A stretch of DNA of 64,000 nucleotides from Billgrantia campisalis (GTDB lineage: Bacteria; Pseudomonadota; Gammaproteobacteria; Pseudomonadales; Halomonadaceae): assembly GCF_022341425.1 (NCBI RefSeq), contig NZ_JABFUC010000001.1, positions 310,001 through 374,000 of the forward strand. Direction: 5' to 3'. Positions 21,090 through 32,270 of the stretch are shown here, piece after piece. Position 1 is the stretch's first letter, and each line of letters starts with the position of its first letter. The position numbers and the translations under genes are program-made. A model generated the notes under the pieces. That model was not told the origin of the DNA and did not search any database. It was given only the letters and a program-made list of their open reading frames with translations.

Positions 21090-21118
21090 ATTCTACACGA
21101 CTCCCGCGCCCAGGGTAA
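21090..21118 (-). promoter_or_regulatory. Sigma-70-like promoter of rplM-rpsI
   Basis: On the minus strand TTACCC, a 17-bp spacer and TAGAAT (5/6 to the -10 consensus) precede the rplM ATG by about 115 bp, implying a leader of roughly 105 nt. In E. coli the rplM leader is the target of L13 autoregulation; whether this one folds the same way is not shown here. Confidence 0.5.
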
Positions 21119-21125
21119 GAGGCAA

Positions 21126-22310
21126 TCACGGCTTGTGGGGCAGCGCCAGGTACTCGTGGGACTGCATCTCCTGCAGCCGCGACAGGGTGCGCTGGAACTC
21201 GAACGTGAGGCGCCCATCGGCATACAGCTGCTCGGCCGGCGCCTCCGCCGACATCAGCAGCTTGACGCCGCGATCGTAGAACTCGTCGACCAGGTTGATG
21301 AAGCGCCGCGCCTGATCGTCGGTCGCACCGCTCATGCGGGTGACGTTGGAGACCAGCACGGTGTGATACTCCCGCGCCAGCTCGATGTAGTCGTTCTGGC
21401 TGCGCGGCCCGTCACAAAGCTCGCGAAACTCGAACCACACCACGTCGTCATGAAGGCGGCGGGCATGCAGCACCCGGTGGTTGATCTCGATGGGCACCTC
21501 TTGCTCGCCCGCCTGGCCGGCGATCTCGCGAAAGCTACGCGCCAGCTCGACTTCGGCCGCCTCGTCCAGCGGCGCATGGAAGATCTCGGCGCGCTCCAGG
21601 GCCCGCAGCCGATAGTCGATGCCGCTATCGACGTTGACCACCTTGCAGTGGCGATTGAGCAGCTCGATGGCAGGCAGGAAGCGCGCCCGCTGCAGGCCGT
21701 CCTTGTAGAGCTCGTCCGGCACGATGTTGGAGGTCGCCACCAGCACCACCCCGCGCTGGAACAGCGCCTCGAGCAGGTTGGCCAGGATCATCGCATCGGT
21801 GATGTCCTTGACGAAGAACTCGTCGAAACAGATCACCCGCGCCTCGGCGGCAAACTTGCCAGCGATCAGCGTCAGCGGATTTTTCTCGCCTTTGTAGTGC
21901 TCCAGCTCGTTATGCACCCGCTGCATGAAACGGTGAAAGTGGGTGCGCATCTTGTCCGGAAAGGGCAGCGACTCATGAAAGACGTCCATCAGGTAGGTCT
22001 TGCCGCGCCCTACCCCGCCCCACAGGTAGAGACCCTGGATATCGGGGAGCACCGGCTCGTCGGCCGGACTGGTCCGACGCCCCAGCAGACCGGCGACCCG
22101 CGACTTGAGGCCGCGGCCGGTGGTCACCGCGCGGGGCTCGGTGCGCGGCGCCGCCAGCAGGGCGTCGTGAAGGCGCTGGAGGTGTTCGATGGCCCGCTCC
22201 TGGGCCGGATCATGCTGAAAGTCATCGCGTTCGAGATCGGCGCGGTAGCGCTGCAAAGGCGTGCTACCGACGACCTCTGAGGACCCCACAGGGGGCACAG
22301 TCGCGCACAT
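21126..22310 (-). CDS. zapE: Cell division AFG1-like ATPase ZapE
   Basis: 394 aa P-loop ATPase of the AFG1 family; in E. coli ZapE joins the divisome late and affects Z-ring stability. Walker A is WGGVGRGKTYLMD, Walker B ICFDEFFVKDITDAMIL; sensor region VLVATSNIVPDELYKDGLQR, then FRELCDGPRSQNDYIELA and NLVDEFYDRGVKLL. ATG 22310 has AGGA 7 nt upstream; the longer open frame covers the promoter. It is upstream of rplM and transcribed in the same direction. Confidence 0.95.
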   Translation of the reverse strand: MCATVPPVGSSEVVGSTPLQRYRADLERDDFQHDPAQERAIEHLQRLHDALLAAPRTEPRAVTTGRGLKSRVAGLLGRRTSPADEPVLPDIQGLYLWGGVGRGKTYLMDVFHESLPFPDKMRTHFHRFMQRVHNELEHYKGEKNPLTLIAGKFAAEARVICFDEFFVKDITDAMILANLLEALFQRGVVLVATSNIVPDELYKDGLQRARFLPAIELLNRHCKVVNVDSGIDYRLRALERAEIFHAPLDEAAEVELARSFREIAGQAGEQEVPIEINHRVLHARRLHDDVVWFEFRELCDGPRSQNDYIELAREYHTVLVSNVTRMSGATDDQARRFINLVDEFYDRGVKLLMSAEAPAEQLYADGRLTFEFQRTLSRLQEMQSHEYLALPHKP

Positions 22311-22353
22311 GGCTATTCCTGGCTCGCTTGGCTCGAAGGTTCGCAAGCCAAGT

Positions 22354-22359
22354 ATTATA
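22354..22359 (-). promoter_or_regulatory. Consensus -10 box for zapE
   Basis: TATAAT on the minus strand, 44 bp before the zapE start. The -35 at normal spacing is poor. This is one of two divergent consensus -10 boxes in the zapE/zapG gap. Confidence 0.5.
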
Positions 22360-22398
22360 CGCATCCACACCGCCAGGCACAGGAAAGTCACCCACGCG

Positions 22399-22429
22399 TT
22401 GACCGAGCGGACGCCGCCACCCCTATAAT
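22399..22429 (+). promoter_or_regulatory. Promoter for zapG
   Basis: TTGACC (5/6) and a perfect TATAAT separated by 19 bp, slightly longer than optimal. They lie about 100 bp before the zapG start, giving a leader that includes the 20-bp tandem repeat. Confidence 0.55.
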
Positions 22430-22479
22430 GGGCCGCCGGACAGCGCCAGCGGCGCCCTGCACTGTCGGTCGCTAATCCC

Positions 22480-22519
22480 GGTCACGGACACGAGCACTCG
22501 GTCGCGGACACGAGCACTA
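22480..22519 (+). repeat. Two tandem 20-bp units in the zapG leader
   Basis: GGTCACGGACACGAGCACTC and GGTCGCGGACACGAGCACTA abut exactly and are 18/20 identical. The second unit ends just before the Shine-Dalgarno sequence of zapG. Confidence 0.75.
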
Positions 22520-22531
22520 ATGGAGAACCAA

Positions 22532-22975
22532 GTGGAATACGGCAACATCAACTGGATACTGGCGATTGCCAGCCTGCTGGCCGGAACGGGCATCGGCGCG
22601 GTGGGCTATCGGCTGCTCAGCGGCGGGGCCGGCCAGGTACAGCAGCTGCGTCAGCGGCTCGCCGAACGCGAGCGGGAGCTGAGCGAGACACGCAGCCACC
22701 TGGGCGACCACTTTGCCGCCATCGGCGCCATGGTGAGCAATATTCAGCGTGAGGCCCGCGCCCTGGAACACCGCCTGACCGAGGACGCCACCGACCTTGG
22801 CGGCAAGCCTCGCCCCACCCGCGGCCTGGACATCGGCAGCCTGCCCACCCCGGACGCCGAGGGCGACGAGGTGCCCGCGCCCCGGGACTATGCCGACGGC
22901 ACGCGCGGCACCCTATCCGAAGACTTCGGCCTCAAGGGCGAGGACGCCGACGCTCCCCAACCGCCACGCTACTGA
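22532..22975 (+). CDS. zapG: ZapG/YhcB family membrane-anchored envelope protein (DUF1043)
   Basis: 147 aa. One N-terminal transmembrane helix (about residues 7-27), then a cytoplasmic coiled coil (QLRQRLAERERELSETRSHL) and a flexible acidic C-terminus with the family motif PRDYADG. In E. coli YhcB/ZapG links cell division with envelope growth. I prefer GTG 22532 because GGAG lies 6 nt upstream and the resulting start (EYGNINWILA) resembles E. coli MTWEYALIG; ATG 22520 lies in frame but has no ribosome-binding site. Confidence 0.85.
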   Translation: MEYGNINWILAIASLLAGTGIGAVGYRLLSGGAGQVQQLRQRLAERERELSETRSHLGDHFAAIGAMVSNIQREARALEHRLTEDATDLGGKPRPTRGLDIGSLPTPDAEGDEVPAPRDYADGTRGTLSEDFGLKGEDADAPQPPRY

Positions 22976-23003
22976 GCAGATTGCCGACCGCCGCGCCGGC
23001 TCG

Positions 23004-23765
23004 TCAGGCGGGGTTGTCGATATCCACGAAGCGGTGTTCGATGCCGAACTCCCGAGACAGCCACTCACCCAGCGCCTGGACCCCATAGCGTTCGGTAGCG
23101 TGATGCCCCGCGGCCAGGTAGTGAATGCCCAGCTCCCGGGCCAGATGGGTGGTTCGCTCGGAGATCTCCCCGGAGATGAAGGCATCGGCGCCGCTCTCCC
23201 AGGCCAGGGTGATCATGTCCTGGGCACCGCCGGTACACCAGGCGACGCGGCGGATCTCCCCGCCCTCCGGCGCCTCGATCAGCAGCGGCTCCCGCGCGAG
23301 AGTCTCACCGAGACGCGCCGCCAGGCTAGCCGGGCTCAGCGGACTCGCCGGCCGCCCCAACCACACCAGCCCCTCGCCGAGCTCGCCGTCGGCACAGCCA
23401 TCGACCTCGAAACCCAGCCGGCGCCCCAGCTCGGCGTTGTTGCCCAGCCGGGCATGGGCATCCAGCGGCAGGTGGTAGGCGAGCAGGCTGATGTCGTGGA
23501 GCAGCAGGGTGCGCAACCGCCGCTGCTTGATGCCGGTGATGGCCACCGGCTCGTTCTTCCAGAAATAGCCGTGGTGCACCAGCAGCAGGTCGGCCTGCCA
23601 GGCCACCGCTTCGTCGAGCAGCGCCTGGCAGGCGGTGACTCCGCTCATCACGCGGACCACCCCCTCCCGGCCGGCCACCTGCAGGCCGTTGACGGTGTAG
23701 TCCTTGAAACGGGCAGCGTCGAGCAGCGTATCGCACGCCCTTGTCAGCTCATCGCGGGAAATCAT
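23004..23765 (-). CDS. Nif3-like dinuclear metal centre protein (YbgI family)
   Basis: 253 aa of the NIF3/YbgI family, ring-shaped oligomers with two metals per subunit. E. coli YbgI has been proposed to act as a GTP cyclohydrolase-like or hydrolytic enzyme, but the role is not established. Metal ligands are visible in LLLVHHGYFWKNEP and, near the C-terminus, AAGHHATERYGVQALGEWL; ISGEISERTTHLARELG is also conserved. ATG 23765 has GGAGG 7 nt upstream. It is convergent with zapG (28 bp between stops) and divergent from algW (101 bp). Confidence 0.92.
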   Translation of the reverse strand: MISRDELTRACDTLLDAARFKDYTVNGLQVAGREGVVRVMSGVTACQALLDEAVAWQADLLLVHHGYFWKNEPVAITGIKQRRLRTLLLHDISLLAYHLPLDAHARLGNNAELGRRLGFEVDGCADGELGEGLVWLGRPASPLSPASLAARLGETLAREPLLIEAPEGGEIRRVAWCTGGAQDMITLAWESGADAFISGEISERTTHLARELGIHYLAAGHHATERYGVQALGEWLSREFGIEHRFVDIDNPA

Positions 23766-23866
23766 CCAGGCCTCCGGACAGTGGTTTATCGCCAATGTTA
23801 CACTGGCCCCATCATAACGACTGCGCGGGAGACCAGCGAGGCCCCCGCCAACCAGGAAAACGCTCC

Positions 23867-25105
23867 ATGCGCCGTTCGCTCGCCGCCTACGCATGGCCCG
23901 TCATCACCGGTGTGCTGCTGGCCATTGTACTGCTCAACACCTTTCCCCAGCTGATAGGCCGCTCGGCTTCGCCGCCGCCGGCCGTACAGCCTCCGGCGGT
24001 ACCGCCCGCCCAGCCGCTGGTCGACCCCAGCGCCTCGCGCGAGGCAGCCACGCGCCCCACTCCGGATGTGCGCCAGGCCGCCCCCCTGAGCCGCGACCAG
24101 GGACCGGCAAGCTACTCCAGGGCGGTGGAAAAAGCCGCACCGGCGGTGGTCAACGTCTACTCTTCACGGGTCGTCGAGCACGAACAGCACCCGCTGATGT
24201 CGGACCCCTTCTTCCGCCAGTTCTTCGCCGATGACCTGCCCAGCCAGCAGCGCCTGCTCTCCAGCCTCGGCTCCGGCGTCATCGTCAGCGCGGACGGTTA
24301 CGTGCTGACCAACCACCATGTGATCGACGGCGCCGACGAGATCCAGGTCGCCCTACGCGACGGCCGCGAGACCCTGGCCGAGGTAATCGGCACCGATCCG
24401 GAAAGCGATCTCGCGGTGCTGCGCATCCAGCTCGACGACTTGCCGGTGATCGAGCTCTCCGACACCACCGACGTGGCCATCGGCGATGTGGCCCTGGCCA
24501 TCGGCAATCCTTTCGGCGTCGGCCAGACGGTGACCATGGGGATCATCAGCGCCACCGGCCGCAGCCACCTCGGCCTGACCGCCTATGAGGACTTCATCCA
24601 GACCGATGCGGCCATCAACCCAGGCAACTCCGGCGGCGCCCTGATCAACGCCGAGGGCGCCTTGGTGGGCATCAACACCGCCATCTTCTCGCGCTCCGGC
24701 GGCTCCCAGGGAGTGGGCTTCGCCATCCCCACCCGGCTGGCCCACAGCATCCTCGATGCGCTGGTGACCCAGGGCCGGGTAATTCGCGGCTGGCTGGGCA
24801 TCGAGGCCCAGGAGATGACCCCGGAGCTGGCTGCCTCCTTCGGCCTCCAGGCCCCGCGCGGGGTGGTCATCGCCGGCGTGGTCCCCGACGGCCCCGCCGC
24901 CCGGGCCGGCCTGCGCCCCGGCGACGTGCTGCTCGAGGTCGACGGACGCCCCATCGTCGACGCCCGGGTGGCGATGAGCGACATTGCCGCGATCCAGCCC
25001 GGCGCCACTCTGCCGCTGACCGTGGTGCGCAGCGGCGGGCGACTCGACATCGACCTGGAAGTGGGCGAGCGGCCGCAGCCCGAGCGGCGCCTCCCCAGCC
25101 GCTGA
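23867..25105 (+). CDS. algW: Periplasmic serine protease, DegS/AlgW family
   Basis: 412 aa membrane-anchored HtrA-type protease; DegS/AlgW starts the sigma-E/AlgU envelope stress response by cutting the anti-sigma factor. An N-terminal membrane anchor (about residues 9-29) and a Pro-rich linker precede a trypsin-like domain with catalytic H151 (TNHHVI), D181 (PESDLAVL) and S255 (NPGNSGGAL), then a single PDZ domain (about 300-400). One PDZ plus an uncleaved anchor distinguishes it from DegP/DegQ. The linker is longer than in E. coli DegS. AlgW is my choice by context: in Pseudomonas it lies near zapE, sspAB and hisD. Confidence 0.88.
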   Translation: MRRSLAAYAWPVITGVLLAIVLLNTFPQLIGRSASPPPAVQPPAVPPAQPLVDPSASREAATRPTPDVRQAAPLSRDQGPASYSRAVEKAAPAVVNVYSSRVVEHEQHPLMSDPFFRQFFADDLPSQQRLLSSLGSGVIVSADGYVLTNHHVIDGADEIQVALRDGRETLAEVIGTDPESDLAVLRIQLDDLPVIELSDTTDVAIGDVALAIGNPFGVGQTVTMGIISATGRSHLGLTAYEDFIQTDAAINPGNSGGALINAEGALVGINTAIFSRSGGSQGVGFAIPTRLAHSILDALVTQGRVIRGWLGIEAQEMTPELAASFGLQAPRGVVIAGVVPDGPAARAGLRPGDVLLEVDGRPIVDARVAMSDIAAIQPGATLPLTVVRSGGRLDIDLEVGERPQPERRLPSR

Positions 25106-25127
25106 CCGCTGCCCCCCAAAATAACGC

Positions 25128-25157
25128 AGCCGACCCCGCCACATGGCGGGGCCGGCT
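25128..25157. terminator. Hairpin between convergent algW and hisD
   Basis: AGCCGACCCCGCC and GGCGGGGCCGGCT pair at 12 of 13 positions around the loop ACAT. It lies 22 bp after algW and 49 bp after hisD on the other strand. It lacks a clear U-tract. Confidence 0.6.
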
Positions 25158-25206
25158 GGTTCAGCGCAGGGCCACAGCTAGTGTCACCGCAGTGCGGCGA
25201 GCGCCC

Positions 25207-26532
25207 TCAGGCCTTGGGCGGAATGCGATACTCCGCGGAGCGGGCGTGGGCCGTCAGCGCCTCGCCGCGAGCCAGCGTTGATGCCACTTCCCCCAACGCA
25301 GCGGCACCCTCCGGCGAACAGTGGATGATCGAGGAGCGCTTCTGGAAGTCGTAGACGCCCAGCGGGGAGGAGAAGCGCGCCGTACCCGAAGTGGGCAGCA
25401 CGTGGTTGGGGCCGGCGCAGTAGTCGCCCAGCGCCTCGGCGGTGTAGCGCCCCATGAAGATGGCCCCGGCGTGGCGCACCTCGGGCAGCAACGCCTCCGG
25501 GTCGCCCATGGAGAGCTCCAGATGCTCCGGCGCGATGCGGTTGATCAGCGCCACGGCTTCTTCACGGTCACGGCAATGGATCAGCGCCCCACGACGCGCC
25601 AGCGATTCGCGCACGATGGCCTCGCGCTCGAGTGTCGGCAGCAGGCGCTCGATGGCGGCCTCCACCGCCTCCAGGTGCGCCGCATCCCAGCTCACCAGCA
25701 GGGCCTGGGCATCCTCGTCGTGCTCGGCCTGGGAGAACAGATCCATGGCCAGCCACTCGGGGTCGGTGCCGCCGTCGGAGACCACCAGGATCTCCGAGGG
25801 ACCGGCGATCATGTCGATGCCCACCTGGCCGAACACGGCGCGCTTGGCGGTCGCCACATAGATGTTGCCGGGCCCGACGATCTTATCGACCCGGGGCACG
25901 CTTTCGGTACCGTAGGCCAGCGCCGCCACCGCCTGGGCACCACCGACGGTGAAGACGTGATCCACCCCCGCCAGATGGGCCGCCGCCAGCACCAGCTCGT
26001 TGAGCACACCATCGGGCGTGGGTACCACCATGACGATCTCGCGCACCCCCGCCACATGGGCGGGAATGGCGTTCATCAGCACCGATGACGGGTAGGCGGC
26101 CTTGCCGCCCGGCACGTAGATGCCGGCGCGGTCCAGGGCACTGACCTGCTGCCCGAGCACGGTGCCGTCGGCCTCGGTGAACGACCAGGACGCCGACTTC
26201 TGGCGCTCGTGGTAAGCGCGGATGCGCTCGGCGGCCTGCGCCAGGGCCTGGCGCTGGGCCTCGGGCAGGTTCGCATAGGCCTGCTCCAGGCGGGCCGGCC
26301 CCAGGGTCAGGTCGGCCATGCTCGTTGCCGACAGCCGGTCGAAGCGGTTGCTGGCCTCGACCAGGGCGGCATCGCCACGGGTTCGGACGGCAGCAATGAT
26401 CTCGTCCACCCGCTGCTGCACCGCGGCATCGGAGACGCCTTCCCAGGCCAGCAGTGCATCGAGACGCGCATCGAAGTCGGCATCGCCGGTGGAGAGCCGT
26501 GCCAGTTCAACGGCCTCTAGAATTTCGCTCAT
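25207..26532 (-). CDS. hisD: Histidinol dehydrogenase
   Basis: Zinc- and NAD-dependent enzyme for the last two steps of histidine synthesis (histidinol to histidine). 441 aa. [75 protein letters not shown] (zinc/catalytic region), APEHLEL and [18 protein letters not shown] are all diagnostic. ATG 26532 removes a non-homologous open extension. It follows hisG with 58 bp between; hisC and hisZ are not in the window. Confidence 0.98.
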   Translation of the reverse strand: MSEILEAVELARLSTGDADFDARLDALLAWEGVSDAAVQQRVDEIIAAVRTRGDAALVEASNRFDRLSATSMADLTLGPARLEQAYANLPEAQRQALAQAAERIRAYHERQKSASWSFTEADGTVLGQQVSALDRAGIYVPGGKAAYPSSVLMNAIPAHVAGVREIVMVVPTPDGVLNELVLAAAHLAGVDHVFTVGGAQAVAALAYGTESVPRVDKIVGPGNIYVATAKRAVFGQVGIDMIAGPSEILVVSDGGTDPEWLAMDLFSQAEHDEDAQALLVSWDAAHLEAVEAAIERLLPTLEREAIVRESLARRGALIHCRDREEAVALINRIAPEHLELSMGDPEALLPEVRHAGAIFMGRYTAEALGDYCAGPNHVLPTSGTARFSSPLGVYDFQKRSSIIHCSPEGAAALGEVASTLARGEALTAHARSAEYRIPPKA

Positions 26533-26590
26533 GCTTGGTTCCGCCTCTGTCAAGATGAAAGCAAAGGGTGTCGCCGGCGCGATGGCGGCA

Positions 26591-27253
26591 TCAGGGGGTC
26601 GCAACGGCCTCGCCGACCCGGCGCTTGCGCACCGCCTCACCGAGGCGTGCGATCAGCGGCTTGAGCCGGGCATGCTTCATGGTCATGGCCGCCTTGTTGA
26701 CCACCAGCCGGGTGCTGATCGGTGCGATCAGCTCGCGCGGCGCCATGCCGTTGGCCCGCAGGGTATTGCCGGTGTCGACGATATCGACGATCTCGTCGGC
26801 CAGGTTCATCAGCGGCGCCAGCTCCATGGCGCCGTACAGCTTGATCACCTCGGCCTGAATGCCCTGTTCGGCGTAGTAGCGCCGCGCCACGTTGACGAAC
26901 TTGGTCGCCACCCGGCGCCGAGCCCTGGCCGGCTCGGCGCCGTTGATACCCGCCGTCATCAGCTTGCACTTGGCGATCTCGAGATCCAGCGGCTCGTAGA
27001 GCCCTTCGGCCCCGTGCTCGAGCAGCACGTCCTTGCCGGCCACGCCCAGGTCGGCCGCGCCCAACTGGACATAGGTGGGCACGTCGGTGGCCCGCAGTAT
27101 CACCAGCTTGACGTCGGCCAGGTTGGTGTCGAACAGCAGCTTGCGGCTCTTGCCCAGGTCCTCGGCGGGGGTGATCCCGGCATCGGCCAGCAGCGGCAGG
27201 GTCTCGTCGAGAATACGCCCCTTGGAGAGGGCCAGAATCAGTTGCTTGCTCAT
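26591..27253 (-). CDS. hisG: ATP phosphoribosyltransferase, short form (HisGs)
   Basis: Catalyses the committed step of histidine synthesis. 220 aa means the short form without the C-terminal regulatory domain, which by family knowledge needs a separate HisZ subunit for activity and histidine feedback; hisZ is not in the window. [44 protein letters not shown] and STRLVVNKA are the expected motifs. It lies 46 bp after murA. Confidence 0.97.
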   Translation of the reverse strand: MSKQLILALSKGRILDETLPLLADAGITPAEDLGKSRKLLFDTNLADVKLVILRATDVPTYVQLGAADLGVAGKDVLLEHGAEGLYEPLDLEIAKCKLMTAGINGAEPARARRRVATKFVNVARRYYAEQGIQAEVIKLYGAMELAPLMNLADEIVDIVDTGNTLRANGMAPRELIAPISTRLVVNKAAMTMKHARLKPLIARLGEAVRKRRVGEAVATP

Positions 27254-27299
27254 GGTTTCGCCTATGGTCGGGGAAGCTGAAGCCGTCGCGAGACGCCGA

Positions 27300-28845
<1,546 letters not shown>

Positions 28846-28972
28846 GGAAACCGGAACTCCTGTGATACGAAAATGGGCGGCACGCGCCTCGAAATCGGGC
28901 GGTACCGGGTCAGGGAATCTTCCCATGGTAATGAAAAGCGCCGCGCTTGGCGATGGCGGCGCGAATGGCGAC

Positions 28973-29311
28973 TCAGGCGCCGGGGGAGTCCGCGACCGGC
29001 AGCAGGGCATCGAGGCCGGCGACACGGGTCAGCCGTAACAGGGGGGAAGAGAGCAGTACCCGCTCGATCTGAACGCCGGCGACGCGGGCGCGCCGGGTCC
29101 ACTCCAGCAGCACGCTCAGGGCGGCGCTGCTGACACGGTCGACGCCGCGGAGGTCCAGCGTCACCCGGGTGCCGGCCGGCTGCTCGGCCAGCCAGGCCGT
29201 TCCCGTCTCGGCCAGCAGCGCGGCCACGTCGAAGTCCACCTCGCCGCTCACCGCCAGCCCCTCGGGGCCGGCGGTAAGACAGACGCCGTTGCGGTCGAGC
29301 AGACGACTCAT
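28973..29311 (-). CDS. mlaB: STAS-domain protein MlaB
   Basis: 112 aa STAS protein that binds and stabilises the MlaF ATPase in the MlaFEDB inner-membrane lipid transporter. LTAGPEGLAVSGEVDFDVAALL and LDLRGVDRVSSAALSVLLEW are the typical STAS strand and helix motifs. ATG 29311 overlaps the mlaC stop by 4 bp. Confidence 0.92.
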   Translation of the reverse strand: MSRLLDRNGVCLTAGPEGLAVSGEVDFDVAALLAETGTAWLAEQPAGTRVTLDLRGVDRVSSAALSVLLEWTRRARVAGVQIERVLLSSPLLRLTRVAGLDALLPVADSPGA

Positions 29312-29961
29312 GCGTCGCCGCCCTCCTCGAGCTCCTCGACGGCCAGCTCTGGCGCCCAGTTGTCGATCACCGCGTCGTAGTCGCGGCCGTGGTCGCGCAT
29401 GGCCTGATCGAACTGGTTGCGGAAGGTCAGCCCCAGGTTGATGCCGTTGACGATCACGTTGACCACCCGCCACTCGCCGTTGCTGAGCCGCAGGGTGTAG
29501 CTGACCGGATAGACGCTGCCGTCCACTGCCACCACTTCCATGGCCACGCTGGCCTGGTCCTCATGACGCGGTGGTCGCTGGCTGTCCAGCACCCGCAGCT
29601 CCCGATAGTCGAACGTCACCAAGCCTTTGGTATAGGTATCAATGAGTGTCTGGCGGAAGGTTTTGGCGAACCGCGAGCGCTGCTGGGGCGTAGCGTTCTG
29701 GAAGTAGCGCCCCATCACGCTGGCGCCGATATAGCGAAAGTCGGCGATCTCGTCGAGGCTGTCGTCGACCAACGCCTTGAGCTTATCGAGGTTGTTGGCG
29801 TAATGATCCTCACGCCCCTCGAGCTGACCCATCATGGTGTCGACGCTGTCGCGAATGACCTGTTCGGGGCTGCGCTCCGGATCGGCCTGGGCCGGCAGGG
29901 AGATCAGCGCCAGACACAGCGCCAGGATCAACAGGCGGAAGGAAGCAAGGTAGTGGGTCAT
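29308..29961 (-). CDS. mlaC: Periplasmic phospholipid-binding protein MlaC
   Basis: 217 aa. Cleavable signal peptide (ends near LPAQA), then the MlaC/Ttg2D fold: FRYIGASVMGRYFQNATPQQRSRFAKTFRQTL, VSYTLRLSNGEWRVVNVIVNGINLG and YRNQFDQAM-like segment TFRNQFDQAM. Ferries phospholipid across the periplasm between the MlaA-porin complex and MlaFEDB. It lies 63 bp after mlaD. Confidence 0.96.
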   Translation of the reverse strand: MTHYLASFRLLILALCLALISLPAQADPERSPEQVIRDSVDTMMGQLEGREDHYANNLDKLKALVDDSLDEIADFRYIGASVMGRYFQNATPQQRSRFAKTFRQTLIDTYTKGLVTFDYRELRVLDSQRPPRHEDQASVAMEVVAVDGSVYPVSYTLRLSNGEWRVVNVIVNGINLGLTFRNQFDQAMRDHGRDYDAVIDNWAPELAVEELEEGGDA

Positions 29962-30024
29962 ATTACGTCCTCAGGCGGTACGGATAGCCCTTACGGGTAG
30001 ACAGGGGCGCGGCGCGGCTGGCAC

Positions 30025-30489
30025 TCAGTCGCTGATCATATTGGACACGAATTGCTGGATGAGTTCTTCAAGCACCACCGCCGACTGGGTATCGCGGATG
30101 GTATCGCCATCGCCCAGCGTCTCCGGGTCGCCGCCCACGGTCAGCCCCACGTACTGCTCGCCGAGCAGGCCGGCAGTGAGAATGGCCGCGGTGGTATCCC
30201 GCGACAGCCGATCCTCCAGAGCGCGGTCGATCTCCAGGATCACCCGGGCGTCGTACCAGTCGGTGTCCAGCTCGATCGAACTGACCCGCCCCACGGTGAC
30301 GCCGGACATGGTGACCCGCGCACGCGGCTTGAGGCTGCCGATATTGGCGAAGTTGGCCTCCAGGCGGAAGGTGTCGCCGGGCGGCGAGAAGGCCAGTCCG
30401 CTGACCCGCAGGCCCAGAAACAGCAGGCCCAGGATACCGGCCAGCATGAACAGGCCAACGCCCAGCTCCATCGTCTTGCTGCGTTTCAT
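30025..30489 (-). CDS. mlaD: MCE-domain phospholipid transporter subunit MlaD
   Basis: 154 aa. One N-terminal transmembrane helix (about 8-27) and a single MCE domain: ANFANIGSLKPRARVTMSGVTVGRVSSIELD ... LGEQYVGLTVGG. MlaD forms a periplasmic hexameric ring on the MlaFEB transporter. It is 36 bp after mlaE. Confidence 0.96.
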   Translation of the reverse strand: MKRSKTMELGVGLFMLAGILGLLFLGLRVSGLAFSPPGDTFRLEANFANIGSLKPRARVTMSGVTVGRVSSIELDTDWYDARVILEIDRALEDRLSRDTTAAILTAGLLGEQYVGLTVGGDPETLGDGDTIRDTQSAVVLEELIQQFVSNMISD

Positions 30490-30525
30490 TGCAAGTCTCC
30501 AAACATCATGAAAAGCCTCCCCCGG

Positions 30526-31308
30526 TCAGGAGAACTCGCCGAACATCAGCGCGGTGAGCACGAAATCCAGCCCCAGCACCGCCAGCGAGGAGTAGACCAC
30601 CGTGCGGGTGGTAGCACGGGAAATGCCTTCCGAGGTGGGAATCAGGTCATAGCCCTGGAAGACCGCGATCCAGGTCACCACCAGGGCGAACACCAGGCTC
30701 TTGACCATGCCGTTGCCCACGTCGCCAACGAAGTCAACGCTGGCCTGCATATTGCCCCAGTAGGAGCCCTCGAAGACGCCCAGCCACTCCACGCCCACCA
30801 GATAGCCGCCGTAGATGCCCACCACGCTGAAGCCGATGGTCAGCAGCGGCAGGGCAACGAAGCCGGCCCAAAGGCGCGGCGCCACGACCCGGCGCAGCGG
30901 GTCGACGCCGATCATCTCCATGCTGGTGAGCTGCTCGGTGGCCTTCATCAGGCCGATCTCGGCAGTCAGCGCCGACCCCGCCCGGCCGGCGAACAGCAGC
31001 GCCGCCACCACCGGGGCCAGCTCGCGCAGCAGCGACAGCGCCACCATCTGGCCAAGCGCCTGCTCGGCGCCGAAATCCACCAGGATGGTGTAGCCCTGCA
31101 GCGCCATCACCATGCCGATGAACAGTCCCGAGACCAGCACGATGGCCAGCGACAGCACGCCGACGAAGTGCATCTGGCGCAGCCACAGGTACCAACCCTC
31201 CCGGGAGGGCACGCCCACCGCCGACTGCAGCAGGAACTGGCCCGAGCGCCCCAGGGCCTCGAGCAGCTCGCAGCCGCGGCGCCCCAGCCGCCAGATACGC
31301 TGGATCAT
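30526..31308 (-). CDS. mlaE: Permease subunit MlaE of the phospholipid ABC transporter
   Basis: 260 aa polytopic permease of the MlaE/YrbE family. [63 protein letters not shown] and the terminal [23 protein letters not shown] are standard. ATG 31308 overlaps the mlaF stop by 4 bp. Confidence 0.97.
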   Translation of the reverse strand: MIQRIWRLGRRGCELLEALGRSGQFLLQSAVGVPSREGWYLWLRQMHFVGVLSLAIVLVSGLFIGMVMALQGYTILVDFGAEQALGQMVALSLLRELAPVVAALLFAGRAGSALTAEIGLMKATEQLTSMEMIGVDPLRRVVAPRLWAGFVALPLLTIGFSVVGIYGGYLVGVEWLGVFEGSYWGNMQASVDFVGDVGNGMVKSLVFALVVTWIAVFQGYDLIPTSEGISRATTRTVVYSSLAVLGLDFVLTALMFGEFS

Positions 31309-32117
31309 TGACGGCCTCCCGAGTCGAGGATATCGGTGAAGAAATCCGACGCCGGATAGTGGAAAGGCACCGGCCCGTCGGGCTCGCCGTGCACGAACTG
31401 GCTGACCCGGGGGTCGTCGTCCACGTCCAGCGTGGTCGGCGTACCGTGGGCCATGACCTGCCCATCGGCAATGACGTAGACATAGTCGGCGATGGACAGG
31501 GTCTCCTTGATATCGTGGGAGACCACGACCGCGGTCAGCCCCAGCGCCTCGTTGAGCCGCTTGATCAACTGCACCAGCACGCCCATGGAGATCGGGTCCT
31601 GGCCGACGAAGGGCTCGTCATAGAGGATCAGCTCCGGGTCCAGGGCGATGGCGCGAGCCAGCGCCACGCGACGGGCCATGCCGCCGGACAGCTCGGCCGG
31701 CATCAGATCCCGGGCGCCGCGCAGCCCCACCGCCTGCAGCTTCATCAGCACCACATCGCGGATCATGGCACCGGGCAGGTTGGTGTGCACCCGAAGCGGA
31801 AAGGCCACGTTTTCATAGACGCTGAGATCGGAGAACAGCGCTCCGCTCTGAAACAGCATGCCCATTCGGCGCCGCAGGACGAACAGCGCCTTGCGAGACA
31901 AGGCATGCACTTCGTGTCCGTCGATCCAGATGCGCCCAGCGTCGGGGACCAGCTGCCCGCCGATCAGCTTGAGCAGGGTGGTCTTGCCGGTGCCGCTTGG
32001 CCCCATGATGGCAGTGATCTTGCCACGTGGTACGCGCAGGTCGATACCGCTGAAGATATCCTTGTCACCGCGCGAAAAAGAGAGCCCTTCCACCACCACG
32101 AAGGGGGAGTCGCTCAT
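31305..32117 (-). CDS. mlaF: ATPase subunit MlaF of the phospholipid ABC transporter
   Basis: 270 aa. Walker [14 protein letters not shown]-loop region [11 protein letters not shown], signature [14 protein letters not shown], Walker [13 protein letters not shown] and switch His VVVSHDIKE. The C-terminal tail (after about residue 240) is the part that in E. coli contacts the neighbouring MlaF and MlaB. First gene of mlaFEDCB-ibaG-murA-hisGD; it diverges from yrbG with 153 bp between starts. No convincing promoter for this strand was found. Confidence 0.96.
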   Translation of the reverse strand: MSDSPFVVVEGLSFSRGDKDIFSGIDLRVPRGKITAIMGPSGTGKTTLLKLIGGQLVPDAGRIWIDGHEVHALSRKALFVLRRRMGMLFQSGALFSDLSVYENVAFPLRVHTNLPGAMIRDVVLMKLQAVGLRGARDLMPAELSGGMARRVALARAIALDPELILYDEPFVGQDPISMGVLVQLIKRLNEALGLTAVVVSHDIKETLSIADYVYVIADGQVMAHGTPTTLDVDDDPRVSQFVHGEPDGPVPFHYPASDFFTDILDSGGRQ

Positions 32118-32197
32118 GCAGCACCATTCCCGTCCAGAAGATTGTCGAACATCGTATCCTAACCCCCGCAGGCAACGCCAGCGCGACGGGGTCCGCC

Positions 32198-32226
32198 TTG
32201 CACCGCGGCCGTCCAGCACGTTTAAT
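32198..32226 (+). promoter_or_regulatory. Possible sigma-70 promoter for yrbG-kds-lpt
   Basis: TTGCAC, a 17-bp spacer and TTTAAT (5/6 to the -10 consensus), 45 bp before the yrbG ATG. Confidence 0.4.
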
Positions 32227-32270
32227 GGGCGCCCTTTCGTTGCCGACACCCCCTTGCCTGTGCCCACCCT

